Source: Venturia oleaginea (lineage: Eukaryota; Ascomycota; Dothideomycetes; Venturiales; Venturiaceae). Taken from it: a stretch of DNA of 64,000 bases. A program made the translations under genes and the position numbers. Of this stretch, positions 21,501-32,244 are shown piece by piece (position 1 is the first letter of the stretch; each line of letters starts with the position of its first letter). The DNA is taken from the NCBI GenBank assembly GCA_013176395.1, contig JABMLP010000030.1, positions 1 through 64,000 on the forward strand, in the 5' to 3' direction. The notes under the pieces are model-generated. The model was not told the origin of the DNA. It saw only the letters and a program-made list of their open reading frames with translations, and did not search any database.

Positions 21501-23732
21501 CTTCGACGTCTCGAGCTTGGTCTTCTCCAAAATACCGCCGTCCACGACAGGGGCATTCTGGTCTTTTGTTATCAACTTGTCCACGACTCGCAGAGACCGG
21601 CCACCACTCGAGCCGTTAAGCCGAAAGATGCACCTAACAAGTATCTTGTTCGAGACATGCCAAAGTACTATGATGGCCCCTCACAGAGAACAAAAATTGT
21701 AGGACGAATCACTCGTTTTGCTCTGGACTTGGTCAGGTCTGTTCTTAAGAAGTACAAGGACCTTGCTACCCCCGCCAACATCGAAGGCTTCATGGATGTC
21801 ATTGGAGATTGTTTGGTCAGTGACCAGGAAGATGTCAAGCTGGCCGCCATACGCCTGTTCACCATCATTCTCAACGTGCCTATCAAAAGAATTGACAAAG
21901 ATGCCCCAGTTTACATCGCCGAAGCCGCTCTCATCATCGAGGAATCTCATTCTGCCAACGACGAGCTTTCGCAGGCTGCCCTCAAATTGATCTCGGCCGT
22001 TCTGCGCGAACGGAAGAGTACGCCTGTAATGATCAAGGAGAAGACTGTCGCCGTTTTGCTCAAGAAAATGAGACCGGATTTGCAGATCATTAGCAAACAG
22101 GGCGCGGCTTTCAACCTTCTCAGCGCTATCATTTCGCGCAAGATCATCGTTCCTGAAGTCTATGAAATGATAGACAGTGATGAAGGGGTGGCTGCAATCT
22201 CGGTTCGCGATCATGATCGATCTACCCGCGACCACGCGCGTAGGGTATATTTCCAATTCCTCATGGAGTACCCACAGGGCAAAGGCCGGTTTGCTAAACA
22301 GTTGACCTTTCTTGTTCGCAACTTGGAGTTCGTGCACGCAGAGGGAAGACAGTCCGTTATGGAGACACTGCTTCTTCTTCTCAACAAAGTTGGTGATTCT
22401 TTGGTGGCAGAAGTGATACAGGCAGCGTTTTGGCCCCTGGTCTCAGTCTTGGTCAACGACGACTCGAGTGATTGCCGCGAAAGTGCAGCTGTCTTGATCA
22501 AGAAAGCACTTGAGCGAGGTGATGACGAGTGGCTTAAGAGTTTCATTGTCTTGGTTGGAAAATTGCTTGGGGATGATACACGACCCGTCCAAAAACGAAC
22601 TGCTCTACAATGTTGGACTCTGTACCTTGAGGTCAAGGGCGAAGAAGCGAAGGGGGTCTCCGCTATTTTGAGAAGTGTACAGACTCTGCTTGATGAAGAT
22701 TCTGAGGGCTTCACGACGGGAGAATGGCAACAGACCTACTACGCACTTCACACGATGCTTCTACTTTGCAAACATCTCCCTGGCCGCGCCTTCGCCAATG
22801 GACTTCGGCCTGTCTGGATCGCGGTTCGGAATCATCTAACGTATCCACAAGCATGGGTGAAACAGGAGGCTGCCAAACTGATTGAGGCGCTCTTTACCGA
22901 TTTCAAGAATTCGGATCTATCAAGGCTGCCACTAGAAAGCTCCCATGATTTACAATTGGACGACAACGAACTTTGCGATCTGGCTGCCAAGAATCTTCGA
23001 CTTCTCAGAGATGGCGTCACCCTCGATATCGCCACTCAGGCAGTACAGAACTTGGCTTTCCTGGGACTCTGCTTCGCTGCTAACGGGATGCAATGGCGTC
23101 GGGTTTTCGAGAACCCTTCAAAGATGGGCGGGGACATTGAAGAAGCACTCGCTGGTGATGAGGAACAAGAGGAAGCAGAAGCTGCTGATGGCAAAGAAGG
23201 AAGAACAGCTGTTGCGCATCTCTTTTACAGACTTGCAACGATCCTGCGCCGAGAACCGAAGAAACCTCGCGGCTCGACTGAAGTCTTTCAACGAAGAGCT
23301 GAGACACTCAATCCAAACTCTGCTGCACTAACTCTAATCGCGTCGCTGTGCGCTAGCCTCTCAACCGACGCATTAACGACATCAATGGATATCATCCTCC
23401 TCCCCCTCGTCCATCTCACGGACCGCACTATCACGCCTCCTTCCTCGGGTGATCCCTCATTCGGAGAGGCCTGGCAAGATCTCGTCACCAAAGCTACGGA
23501 GTTGATGGATATGTTGAGCACAAAGCTGGGAACAACGGAGTATGTGAAGGCGCTGCAGAGAGTGAAGCGGCAGGTCAGTCAGCGGAGGGATGAGAGGAGA
23601 CAGAAGAGGAAGATTGAGGCTGTTAGTATGCCGGACAAGATGGAGAAGGTGAAGCAGAGGAAGAGGGAGGCTGGGAAGGCGAGGAGGAAGGAGATTGGTG
23701 GGATTGAGAGGGGGAAGAGGAGAGGGTGGTAG
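15507..23732 (+). CDS. UTP20: UTP20, U3 snoRNP / small-subunit processome component
   Basis: A very large HEAT-repeat protein of the 90S pre-ribosome, needed for 18S rRNA maturation in the nucleolus. Two exons, 15507-17185 and 17237-23732, are joined by a 51-bp GT...AG intron; the joined frame is about 2724 residues, in the range for the family (yeast about 2490). The conserved N-terminal segment reads HHFEGFTTRIQKLRIDP, followed by continuous helical repeats, and the C-terminus is strongly basic (KRKIEAVSMPDK onward, then KRRGW). The first 40-100 codons are poorly conserved-looking and the true start may be a later ATG (15639 or 15821). Shares a compact divergent promoter with the CWF19-like gene. 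No sign of decay. Confidence 0.95.
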
Positions 23733-23929
23733 TCGTTTTTTCAAAGGAGCGTGGGATTTATCATGTGGCGTTTGAGTTTCGCGATGCTGAGTTGTTTTGG
23801 CTGTACTGAGAGGGATTGGGGAAAATCATTGTCAAATGAGGGAATGGTACTACTGATAGTATGGTCGTGTCCTTTCGAAAAGATAAATACTTTCTCGTCT
23901 TTCTTTTCGGTACTTTTTTCTCCTTATTA
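23733..23929. other. UTP20 downstream region
   Basis: About 200 bp with no gene; leads directly into the left arm of the foldback element. Confidence 0.5.
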
Positions 23930-24042
23930 GGTAATTGTAAGAGTTCAACCCTCAAAGGTGTTTCGCAAGTGAGAGAAGACAGCTTGTATTTCAAAGTTTC
24001 TAAGTACAAGGAAGAAAGTGTAAGTACAGGAAGGATAGCTTG
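23930..24042. repeat. Foldback element 1, left arm
   Basis: 113 bp that recurs inverted at 27499-27609. The arms meet conceptually at gatagcttgTAcaagctatc, a palindrome whose central TA is where the Fot elements sit. This points to a hairpin-type MITE interrupted at its centre. Confidence 0.8.
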
Positions 24043-24124
24043 TAACGTGTTCCACCACCGAGCTGGTCAACCCACCGAGCTGGTCAGTTTCTGCCAAGAC
24101 GACCATCTCCCTCATTAACACGAT

Positions 24125-25564
24125 ATGTCTCAACAACAAAATGCGCAATTATCTAACAGAGAAGGCAGAATTCTGCTTGCCCTTTCTGCCTATAACACCC
24201 ACCAATTCCGAAGCCTCCGGCGCGCTGCTGAAGCGTTTGATGTACCTCCTTCAACATTGACTAGCCGATACAACGGAATCACGTATCGCCTAGATACTCG
24301 CAATGCCCAACACAAGCTCACTACGACTGAAGAGCAGACAATTGTCCAATACATCCTCGACCTCGATTCTCGAGGATTCGGGCCCCGGCTGTGTGAGGTG
24401 GCAGATATGGCGGATAAACTATTAGGTGTACGCGGTGGAGAGCCAGTAGGGAAAAACTGGGCTGAGAGATTTATAACGCGCTCAGATGAGCTCAAGATGG
24501 CCTTCAATCGAGCTAAGGATAGGCAGAGGATACTACAGGAAGATCCAGAGATTATTGGCGCGTGGTTCAAGCTCGTTGCAGACACTAAGGCAAAGTACGA
24601 CATCCACGACGAGGATACGCACAACTTTGACGAGATTGGCTTCCAGATGGGCGTTATTGGGTCAATGAAGGTCGTCACAGCTTCTGAAAGACGTACACGG
24701 CCTAATTTGATCCAACCGGGCGATCGCGAGTGGGTTACAGTTATCCAGAGCATATGCGCCGCTGGGTATGCGACCCCGCCATTCATTATCTACAAAGGAC
24801 GCGTTCACATCTCTGCGTGGTATGAGGAGGCAGATATACCACGGAATTGGAAGCTCTCGGTCTCTGAGAACGGCTGGACAAACAACGCGCTTAGTCTTGA
24901 GTGGTTGAAGCACTTTGACGCGTATACAAAGGCGCGTCAAGTGGGGGGGTATAGGCTGCTCATCTTGGACGGCCATGAGAGCCATCTCAACCAGGATTTC
25001 AAGGACTACTGCATCGAACATAAGATCATAACGCTCTGTATGCCACCTCATTCATCGCATATCCTCCAGCCGCTTGATGTGGTCTGCTTCTCGCCGTTGA
25101 AGTGCAAGTACTCTCAACGAGTTCGAGACTTGGCACGCCGACGCGTCTACCATATCAACAAAGAAGGCTTCCTCCCAGCCTTCAAAGACGCATTTTTCGA
25201 CGTGTTTACAGAAGAGAACTGTCGAAAGGCTTTTGAGATGGTAGGGCTAGTCCCTATCAACGCGGAGGTGGTATTGGATCGCCTTGAAGTACGGCTACGT
25301 ACCCCACCAGCATCCCCACCGCAGGAGACGCCGTGGCAGTCGAAGACTCCAAGCAATACTCTTGAATTTGGATTCCAATCCAAGCTCGTAAGCGAGCCCT
25401 TTACTCGGTCACCAGTTATTGCGCAGGCAGGCTTTTCCCAGCTTGTCAAGGGCGCTGAATTGATGCTACACCAAAACGCTCTACTTGTTGCGCGCAACCG
25501 CGAGCTTGAAGAGCAATTGGCAGTAATGACAAAGCGAAAATGGCGCAAAAGGAAGTGGATCTAG
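24125..25564 (+). CDS. Fot/pogo-type transposase A (C-terminal extension beyond stop)
   Basis: 479-residue DDE transposase of the Tc1/mariner-pogo (Fot1) group. An N-terminal helix-turn-helix of psq type (RSLRRAAEAFDVPPSTLTSR, about 28-48) is followed by a CENP-B-like DNA-binding region (about 60-125), and then the catalytic core with acidic residues in FDEIGF, LILDGHESH and LQPLDVV, i.e. a DDD arrangement. The frame ends at TAG (25562-25564) but continues open to TAA at 25823-25825, encoding a basic segment and a CCHC knuckle (CRNCGATGHNARTC). The same stop occurs in the deleted relative at 27747-28817, so it is a family trait rather than a local mutation. Confidence 0.92.
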   Translation: MSQQQNAQLSNREGRILLALSAYNTHQFRSLRRAAEAFDVPPSTLTSRYNGITYRLDTRNAQHKLTTTEEQTIVQYILDLDSRGFGPRLCEVADMADKLLGVRGGEPVGKNWAERFITRSDELKMAFNRAKDRQRILQEDPEIIGAWFKLVADTKAKYDIHDEDTHNFDEIGFQMGVIGSMKVVTASERRTRPNLIQPGDREWVTVIQSICAAGYATPPFIIYKGRVHISAWYEEADIPRNWKLSVSENGWTNNALSLEWLKHFDAYTKARQVGGYRLLILDGHESHLNQDFKDYCIEHKIITLCMPPHSSHILQPLDVVCFSPLKCKYSQRVRDLARRRVYHINKEGFLPAFKDAFFDVFTEENCRKAFEMVGLVPINAEVVLDRLEVRLRTPPASPPQETPWQSKTPSNTLEFGFQSKLVSEPFTRSPVIAQAGFSQLVKGAELMLHQNALLVARNRELEEQLAVMTKRKWRKRKWI

Positions 25565-25825
25565 CAAGGTGGTACTATAGAGTATGGGACTGTAGTAGCG
25601 CAGGTAGCTGCCGAGGCCTCTGTCGCGTCTCAGGGATCAAAGAAGGCTCGTGGTAGTGGTGGTCAAGAAATAGCCCGACCAACTCAACGGCGCTGTAGGA
25701 ACTGCGGCGCAACTGGGCATAATGCGCGAACTTGTAAAAAAGATATCGAGATATCATCTGAATCAGATAGCAGCACGACGGACTTAGAATCTATTGTTGC
25801 TAGCGATAAAATTGAAGAGTCATAA
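25565..25825 (+). other. In-frame zinc-knuckle extension after transposase stop
   Basis: 86 further codons in the transposase frame, rich in Gly/Ser/Arg with one CCHC knuckle and an acidic serine-rich tail. In fungal Fot-like elements a knuckle of this kind is commonly part of the transposase. It may be expressed by stop readthrough, or be lost in this lineage. Confidence 0.6.
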
Positions 25826-25896
25826 CATGAGTTGGTCGTGCCAAGCCTTTTGACCAGCTCGGTAGGTTGACCAGCTCGGTGGTGGAACACGTCATA

Positions 25897-26367
25897 TATA
25901 ATCCTCCTCTTACAAACAGATCCTTCTAGAATGTATCTTTAAATGGAACATGACAGCTTGCAAAATAACAAGAGAACAATTGGAAATCCAGTCATGGATA
26001 AGCTAGGGAGAAGGATTCCATCCCTTAATAGTAATAACCTATTCTTGTAATGGTATTCTTATCCACCATGGTAACCGAGAACGCAAAAAAATCTAATATC
26101 CCTTGTTTATTCGTTAGTAAGGACGTGTTAAAGAGGTGAGGTACTGTAGTAAACGGAGATATTACTTACCTGTTAAGGGATGGAATCCTTCTCCCTAGCT
26201 TATCCATGACTGGATTTTCAATTGTTCTCTTATTATTCTGCAAGCTGTCATGTTCTATTTTGCAAGCTGTCATTCTATTTTGCAAGCTGTCATGTTCTAT
26301 TTGCAAGCTGTCATGTTCCATTTAAAGATACATTCTAGAAGGATCTATTTGTAAGAGGAGGATTATA
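25897..26367. mobile_element. Foldback element 2 (MITE-like)
   Basis: 471 bp with long inverted arms starting TATAATCCTCCTCTTAC and ending in the complement, flanked by cata on both sides (25893-25896, 26368-26371). The left arm is about 135 bp. The right arm is longer because a 21-22 bp unit (gcaagctgtcatgttctatt) is present four times against once on the left. No coding capacity. Confidence 0.8.
26250..26335 (+). repeat. Four-unit tandem repeat in right arm of foldback 2
   Basis: Four imperfect copies of tgcaagctgtcatgttctat in a row; the left arm has a single complementary unit near 25958-25972. Expansion is limited to one arm. Confidence 0.8.
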
Positions 26368-26371
26368 CATA

Positions 26372-27496
26372 ACGTGTTTCACCATTCACTTGGTTACCCC
26401 ACTCACTTGGCCACCCAACCAAAAAGTCTAATTCCTTCGTACAATTACCGCGATAATGTCAACACCAACCCTCGGGTCGGCTTGCAAAGAGGCTAGGTTA
26501 CTTCTTGCGAAGCAGAGCTTTCAAACGAATCCAAATTTAAGTCAACGTCAAATCTCAGCGTCGTACGATATTCCTCGATCTACACTTCAGTCTCGTCTTC
26601 AAGGTGGTGAACCACGAAGCGAATCTAACCACCAAAAGAGAAAGTTACAAATACATGAAGAGCAGGCTCTGGTTCAGTGGATCCTAGACCTTGATTGACG
26701 AGGATTTCCGCCCCAAATTATCGACGTACGACGAATGGCAAACGCTTTACTCGAAAAACGCGGTACGAATCCTCCACCGTCATTAGTCGGGAAGAACTGG
26801 GTATCCCGCTTCATCAACGCTCAGCCGGAGCTTTGTACGAAGTGGAATCGTAAATTCCATTCACAGCGTGCAAAATGCGAAGATCCAGCGACAATCAACG
26901 CGTGGTTTCAGCGTGTTGAAGAGACGCCCTCACTACCAGGTACACCCCATGGAGTAGCGCCACAGTGGACGTCAGAAACTCCTCGTACGATAGCTTAGCT
27001 TGAGCAGCAGGCTCAGCTCGTCCGAAATCTTCTTCATCGCCAATCTCAGAGCCCAAGTAGTCAAGCAATTGGTCAACTCATCAAAGGATGTCAAGTCGCA
27101 ATGAATTCAGCAGTAATACTTGCAGAAGAGAATAGGAAGCTTCGTACAGAGAACCAACGACGAAAACAGAAGCAACAGTATCGTAGACGATATATTGCAT
27201 ATGGAGGCGTTTTACAAGCTCAGCAGGGTCAGTTCTTGGTCGAGGGATGCGGAAATAGCTCTAGAGATAGTGTTCAAGATCAGGAAGTCGTCGTACGACA
27301 GCGAGCATTACCAACATGTAGTGGCTGCGGTATTCAAGGTCATAAGATTAATCGATGCCCAAATACGTAAAGAATGTATTGTTAGAATTATTTTTATAAA
27401 AGCTGTATTGGTGGGAGGTTTATCGCACGATGACTTGAGATTTAGTGGTTGGGGTGGCCAAGTGAGTGGGGTGGCCAAGTGAGTGGTGAAACACGG
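26372..27496 (+). mobile_element. Fot-like transposon B, deleted and decayed
   Basis: 1125 bp with TIRs starting ACGTGTTTCACC and TA on both sides (26370-26371 and 27497-27498). Each end again has two tandem boxes, here of the form CACTTGGCCACC. The transposase lacks its catalytic core. Confidence 0.82.
26456..27370 (+). pseudogene. Transposase B remnant lacking the DDE core
   Basis: A single frame of about 305 codons with two internal stops (26696-26698, 26996-26998). It keeps the N-terminal helix-turn-helix, the CENP-B-like region (VGKNWVSRFINAQPEL) and the C-terminal CCHC knuckle (CSGCGIQGHKINRC), but goes directly from the DNA-binding half to the C-terminal coiled region without any catalytic motif. 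An internal-deletion derivative that would need another transposase to move. Confidence 0.8.
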
Positions 27497-27498
27497 TA

Positions 27499-27609
27499 CA
27501 AGCTATCCTTCCTGTACTTACATTTTCTTCCTTGTACTTAGATACTTGAAATACAAGCTGTCTTCTCTCACTTGCGAAACACCTTTGAGGGTTGAACTCT
27601 CACATTACC
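27499..27609. repeat. Foldback element 1, right arm
   Basis: 111 bp, inverted match of 23930-24042, with a few differences. It starts caagctatcc directly after the TA that borders Fot B. Confidence 0.8.
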
Positions 27610-27746
27610 AAACAATAATACTATCTTTAAGAGAATTAAGGACTACGCTTTCAATTACGATACAACCTATAAACTATATTTATAAATTGCGATATTATTA
27701 CCCCTATTTACCATATCATTTTCAATTGAAAACAAGATAGTAGATA

Positions 27747-28817
27747 ATGTATTCCACCACCGAGCCGGCCACACCACCGAGCCGGCCATTTTTCCTTGGC
27801 ACGACCAACTCATATTACGCCTCTTCAATTTTATCGCTAGCAACAATAGATTCCAAGTCTGTCGTTCTGCTATCTGATTCAGAAGATATCTCAATATCCT
27901 TTTTACACCTTCGCGCATTGTGCCCAGTCGCGCCGCAGTTCCCACAGCGCCGTAAAGCTGGCCGGGCTGTTTCTTGATCACCACTACCTCGAGCCTTCTT
28001 TGATCCCTGAGGCGCGACAGAGGCCTCGGCAGCTACCTGCGCTGCTACAGTCCCATACTCTATAGTACCACCTTGCTAGATCCACTTCCTTTTGCGCCAT
28101 TTTCGCTTCGTCATTACTGCCAATTGCTCTTCAAGCTCGTGGTTTCGTGCAATAAGTAGAGCGTTCTGGTGCAGCATCAATTCAGCGCCCTTGACAAGCT
28201 GAGAGAAGCCAGTCTGCGCGATAACTGGTGACCGAGTGAAAGATTCGCGTACAAGCTTTGATTGAGATCCAAATTCTTGAGTATTGCTTGGAGTCTTCGA
28301 CTGCCACGGCGTCTCCTGCGGTGGGGGTGCTGGTGGGGTACGTAGCCGTACTTCAAGGCGATCCAATACCACCTCCGCGTTGATAGGGACTAGCCCTACC
28401 ATCTCAAAAGCCTTTCGACAGTTCTCTTCTGTAAACACGTCAAAAAACGCGTCTTTGAAGGCCGGGAGGAAGCCTTCTTTGTTGATATGGTAGACGCGTC
28501 GGCGTGCCAAGTCTCGAACTCGTTGAGAGTACTTGCACTTCAACGGCGAGAGGCAGACCACATCAAGCGGCTGGAGGATATGCGATGAATGAGGTGATCA
28601 GAGGGCCTTTGGTGTTTGATGTTGAAGGCTGCAGCAGCGCGCCATAGGTTTTGAAGTTGGCCAGAGGTATAGGCCTGAAGAGCGAGATCAATTCTGCCTT
28701 CTTCTTGAACGGCTATCGCGTTGCGTTGTTGAGACATTGCGTGTTGAAGAGGATAAGGACTGTGCCAAGGAAAAGTGGCCGGCTCGGTGGTGTGGCCGGC
28801 TCGGTGGTGGAATACGT
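27747..28817 (-). mobile_element. Fot deletion derivative C
   Basis: 1071 bp flanked by TA (27745-27746, 28818-28819). TIRs start A[T/C]GTATTCCACCACCGAGC with two tandem boxes ACCGAGCCGGCCA. Most of the transposase gene between the N-terminal helix-turn-helix and the third catalytic acid is missing. The same deletion junction occurs in the copy at the right edge (63287-63948), so this deleted form has itself been copied around the genome. Confidence 0.88.
27820..28737 (-). pseudogene. Transposase C remnant, core deleted
   Basis: Reading from 28737, about 47 N-terminal codons match the start of transposase A. The frame then shifts at the junction near 28600 and resumes in the third-aspartate region (LDVVCLSPLK) down to the shared TAG near 28076, with the zinc-knuckle extension continuing to about 27820. 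Only the last catalytic acid is left, so it is inactive. Confidence 0.85.
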
Positions 28818-28819
28818 TA

Positions 28820-31115
28820 TAATATAGATTTTAACAAATCTTTTAGAAAAGTAATTGTTTCTCAAACCCTTTTAGTAGGTTGTAAAGCTTCTAATGATGC
28901 TCGTGTATTTCCGGTGGGTACCTATACCCTAAAGGCCCTGCAATGCAAAGCCGTAGCGAAAGTTGCACATTCTCGTACTCGGGCGTCTTTCAGTGCCCCA
29001 TTTGTGATAGATCTGGGAATTCATCTCACGCACGCCAGTAAACTTTGTTAGACTTGGATCGCTGCATACGACAACTCAACCTTGGTACCTAGCGCTGGGG
29101 TTTACTCTGCTGGTTCTTATGGTGGAGAAGAGCAGCAGGCCGGGCAATATCACCGTAAACTGTTCGTCTAATCATGACTGGGATGACAAGATTGCTGTTG
29201 CCTGGTAGTTGCTCGTGACGAAGGCGACGTTGGACGAAGGTGATGATGGAGAGAGTTGGAGACCGGGCCGGGCAAGAGCTTCACATGCGCTTCTATTTTG
29301 GTCACCATCAAATTCGGACCGACTTTCCTGCCAACCTCTCTCCTCCGCCGCAGCCATCTTTTCATCCATCAAGCATCATCAAGGAACTTTCCGTTCATCT
29401 AGGTACCATGGACACCAGAGGGCAATCGTACCCCATGTATGCTATACACCCCGCTCGTCTTCGAGCGCCATAGCAACAGCATAGCCAGTAGTCTTCTCTG
29501 TCCACGCCTCCATCTTGCGAACCACCTTAGCCGGAACCCCTTTTGCTCTAAATTACGGAAGAGACTTCTCTCATGGCGCAATGTCTCACATGGGCAGCTT
29601 GGGTTATGGACAATTGCCTTCTATGTCCATATCCTTGTTATTAGTTTCGAAGAGCTCCACGTCAAACTTGGTTGCCACCGCAGCAACTGTGAGGTACAGC
29701 ATCGAATTACCCAGGTTGTATTCCAGACAGTTAGGAGAAACCGAATGAAGCAGAGAAGGTACTTCTTCGTCGATCATCTCTTCCGCCCCTGTCGCCCACC
29801 CATCGTCGAGGAACGTTTCCTCCACCGCCATAAAGACGAAGTCCTTCATTGATGCGGGCCGCGAGGTAAGGCATCTATTTAAAGTAATCGCAAGAACAAC
29901 CTCCAGGCATAGTCGACTTCAGCTCACCTCGGAGCTCCTCAAGTCAGGCCATCATTTTAGTAACCGTTCAACAACATCAAGAGTTACAACGCGGCTGTTC
30001 AATACTCACTTCTTGGGTTCTCGGATGAAAGCAACGAACGACTCGTTTGGCTGCTGATGGGGGAGAGTCGGATGTACTGGTGGAAAGTATAGGCACGGGG
30101 GGTCTCGTATATCCGAATGATAATCCGATATCTACACCTCCACCTTTGTTGTTGCAAGGTTGTATATGAGTGATCTGAGCTTGGGAACGGCTGATCTCCA
30201 CAAATGATAATTGCGAGTTCGATACAAACCTTTCTTACATATTCTTAATTATCGTTCGTGCATCAACGTAGGCATTCTTCAAGTTTTTTAATTGAGCAGG
30301 TATTCATTTCCAGCGGCTCTGCCCAACAGCGAAACCTAGCCGAAACACGTTGATCAATTATTTCGGACCTTTTAAATAATTGAACTCCTCTAAATCTACC
30401 GCGTTGACCTTACAGGCCTTACAGGGAAAGCGACTGGTAGGCTCGATACATCTAAAGAAGCCTCCGGAACGGCCCTGTCCAAGTAAGTCCTCAGCTAATA
30501 ATGTAATACATCACCTTGACAGAGATCAAAATTGCGAGTGTCCCTCCGTCAGTCAGCCAGTCAAAAAGCTTGAGAATGTTCACGTTGATGCAAAAACCAC
30601 AAATATATGAAATATAGTGCTTTCCAAGTGGATGAGAACGGTTGTCGTAGAATCCAGTTGAGAATATAAGGAACCAAGAAGGTGATTGGATGATCAAACG
30701 TCACGCTAGTCCGAGCCCGAGCCCGAAGTATCTTACCCAAGATCAAAGGAATCCAATTGGCTAAAACTAGGGTAAGTGGTAAGATATAGGCCTGTGCTGT
30801 CCCTGGTCTCTATGTTCGAAGTTGAAAAAACTGAAGTCGTGTTCAAACGTTTAGAAAGCACGGTGTAAAAGGCTTGGTAAAAGATGTCCCGAAGGCCTGA
30901 AATATCCTGAAAATTTCGACTAGATAAGAGACACCAAGGGGGTGTAACGGGATTGACCACCTCCGCATATCGTAATGAATGCGGGAAAGAAAGCCTCATT
31001 TTGGCTGTCTTCCAAGTCTTATACCGCTCAATTCAGCTATAAACTCTTAGATCCACTTTTACGTCTCAATTTCCAAAATAGTGTACACCTTGGTACACCA
31101 GTGACAATATCAAAG
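28820..31115. other. Gene-poor stretch with relics
   Basis: 2.3 kb without an intact gene. A probable cytochrome P450 C-terminal fragment lies at 29604-29849 (own entry). The remaining frames are short and unrelated to anything I recognise. The last part is the promoter region of the complete UbiA gene. Confidence 0.55.
29604..29849 (-). pseudogene. Probable cytochrome P450 C-terminal fragment
   Basis: The 81-codon frame contains SPNCLEYNLGNSMLYLTVAA and KFDVELFET, which resemble the heme-cysteine/helix-L region and the following strand of fungal P450s (CLGxNLA...LYLTLA, then FDxELFET). The canonical heme-binding FxxGxRxCxG is not intact, since CLE replaces CLG, and no upstream helices (ExxR) are visible. 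A relic of a P450 3' end is likely, but an unrelated protein cannot be excluded. Confidence 0.45.
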
Positions 31116-32244
31116 ATGAGCTTCGAAAAACAGGACCACGAACTATCACTGGATCTCAATTCCAAAGGTGAAGAATCCGGTGACCCCCAGATCGATCTAG
31201 CAGTTGTAAGTTCTCCAACATCCAAAGTCTTGAGTTTGTCGCCAATGTATACGCAGCATAGGAGTTTCTGGTTCCACTTGAAGACTTTATGGCTATTTAC
31301 CTGCAATGACTTCAAGACCACGATCTATCCACAAACAGTAGGTCCACTCTGCCTTGAACTCCTCTCACTCGCCAAATCCTAACACCGGAACTACAGGCTG
31401 TTGGAATTTTCAGCGCTTTGGCAGGGCCTTCTCTCACCACAAATCAGGCCCCCCACCCAATCGAGATTCTCACCAGGATACCCCTCGTCGTTTCATGGAA
31501 CTGGCTCACTCTGCTGATCTTCAACATTGCAAATCAACGGCTCCCTGCTTCTATCCTCGAAGATCAGTTCAACAAATCGTGGCGTCCCATGCCATCTGGT
31601 CGATTGTCTCCGGAAGAAGCTCGACGACTCTTACTGATAGTTGTTCCCTCGAATCTATGTCTCATCTATTTCATCGGAGCTTTCGAAGAATCACTATTGT
31701 TTGTCGCTCTCACGTGGATATACAATGATCTGGATGGCTCAGGAGTGAGTATCAATGCCAGCTCTTCGACGCTGCGAAACTAATTTTCTGTTAGCATTAC
31801 TTCTCGCGCAATCTTATCCAAGGCTTTGCATTGGTATGTGAAGCTCGAGGCTCCACCATCGTTGCTGCTGGACCCCGCCATGCTCTTCGTCCAGATGCCT
31901 TTTACTGGTTCAGCATGATTGGCGCTATCGTCTTCACCACGATCCAAACACAAGATCTAGAGGACATGGAAGGAGATGCGAAACGAGACCGAAAAACAAT
32001 TCCTTTGGTCTTTGGCGAGACCGTTGGTCGCTTGTCTGTTGCAGTGCCTGTCACTGCATGGTCCGTTGCGTGTCCTTACTTCTGGCGACTAGGCCTGCTT
32101 GGCTATGTTCCCTCCTGTGTTGTTGGGTTCACGATTGCGTTGCGAGTTTTGGTGTGGAGAAATGTTCGATCCGACAAAATTACTTGGAATTTGTGGTGCT
32201 TGTGGATCATCACCATTTATCTGTTGCCATTTCTGAAGGGATGA
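31116..32244 (+). CDS. UbiA-family prenyltransferase, complete copy 2
   Basis: Three exons (31116-31337, 31397-31744, 31795-32244) with introns of 59 and 50 bp, the first with a ctaac branch site, give a 339-residue protein. The start ATG (MSFEKQDHELSL) opens a soluble N-terminus before the first membrane region (LKTLWLFTCNDFK). Asp-rich motifs EDQFNKSWRP and DLEDMEGD are in place for diphosphate and Mg binding. Multiple hydrophobic segments fit a membrane prenyltransferase. Fungal members of this branch often sit in meroterpenoid or lipid pathways, but no partner genes are nearby, so the substrate is open. The duplicated copy at 1-1050 appears identical. Confidence 0.9.

Larger units (their letters stand above)
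24045..25892 (+). mobile_element. Fot/pogo DNA transposon A
   Basis: 1848 bp with inverted ends beginning ACGTGTTCCACCACCGAGC. It is preceded by TA (24043-24044) and followed by CA-TA, so the right TA duplication is probably displaced or mutated. Each TIR carries two tandem copies of the box ACCGAGCTGGTCA. It holds a transposase gene with intact catalytic motifs, and is the best-preserved DNA transposon in the window. Confidence 0.85.
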
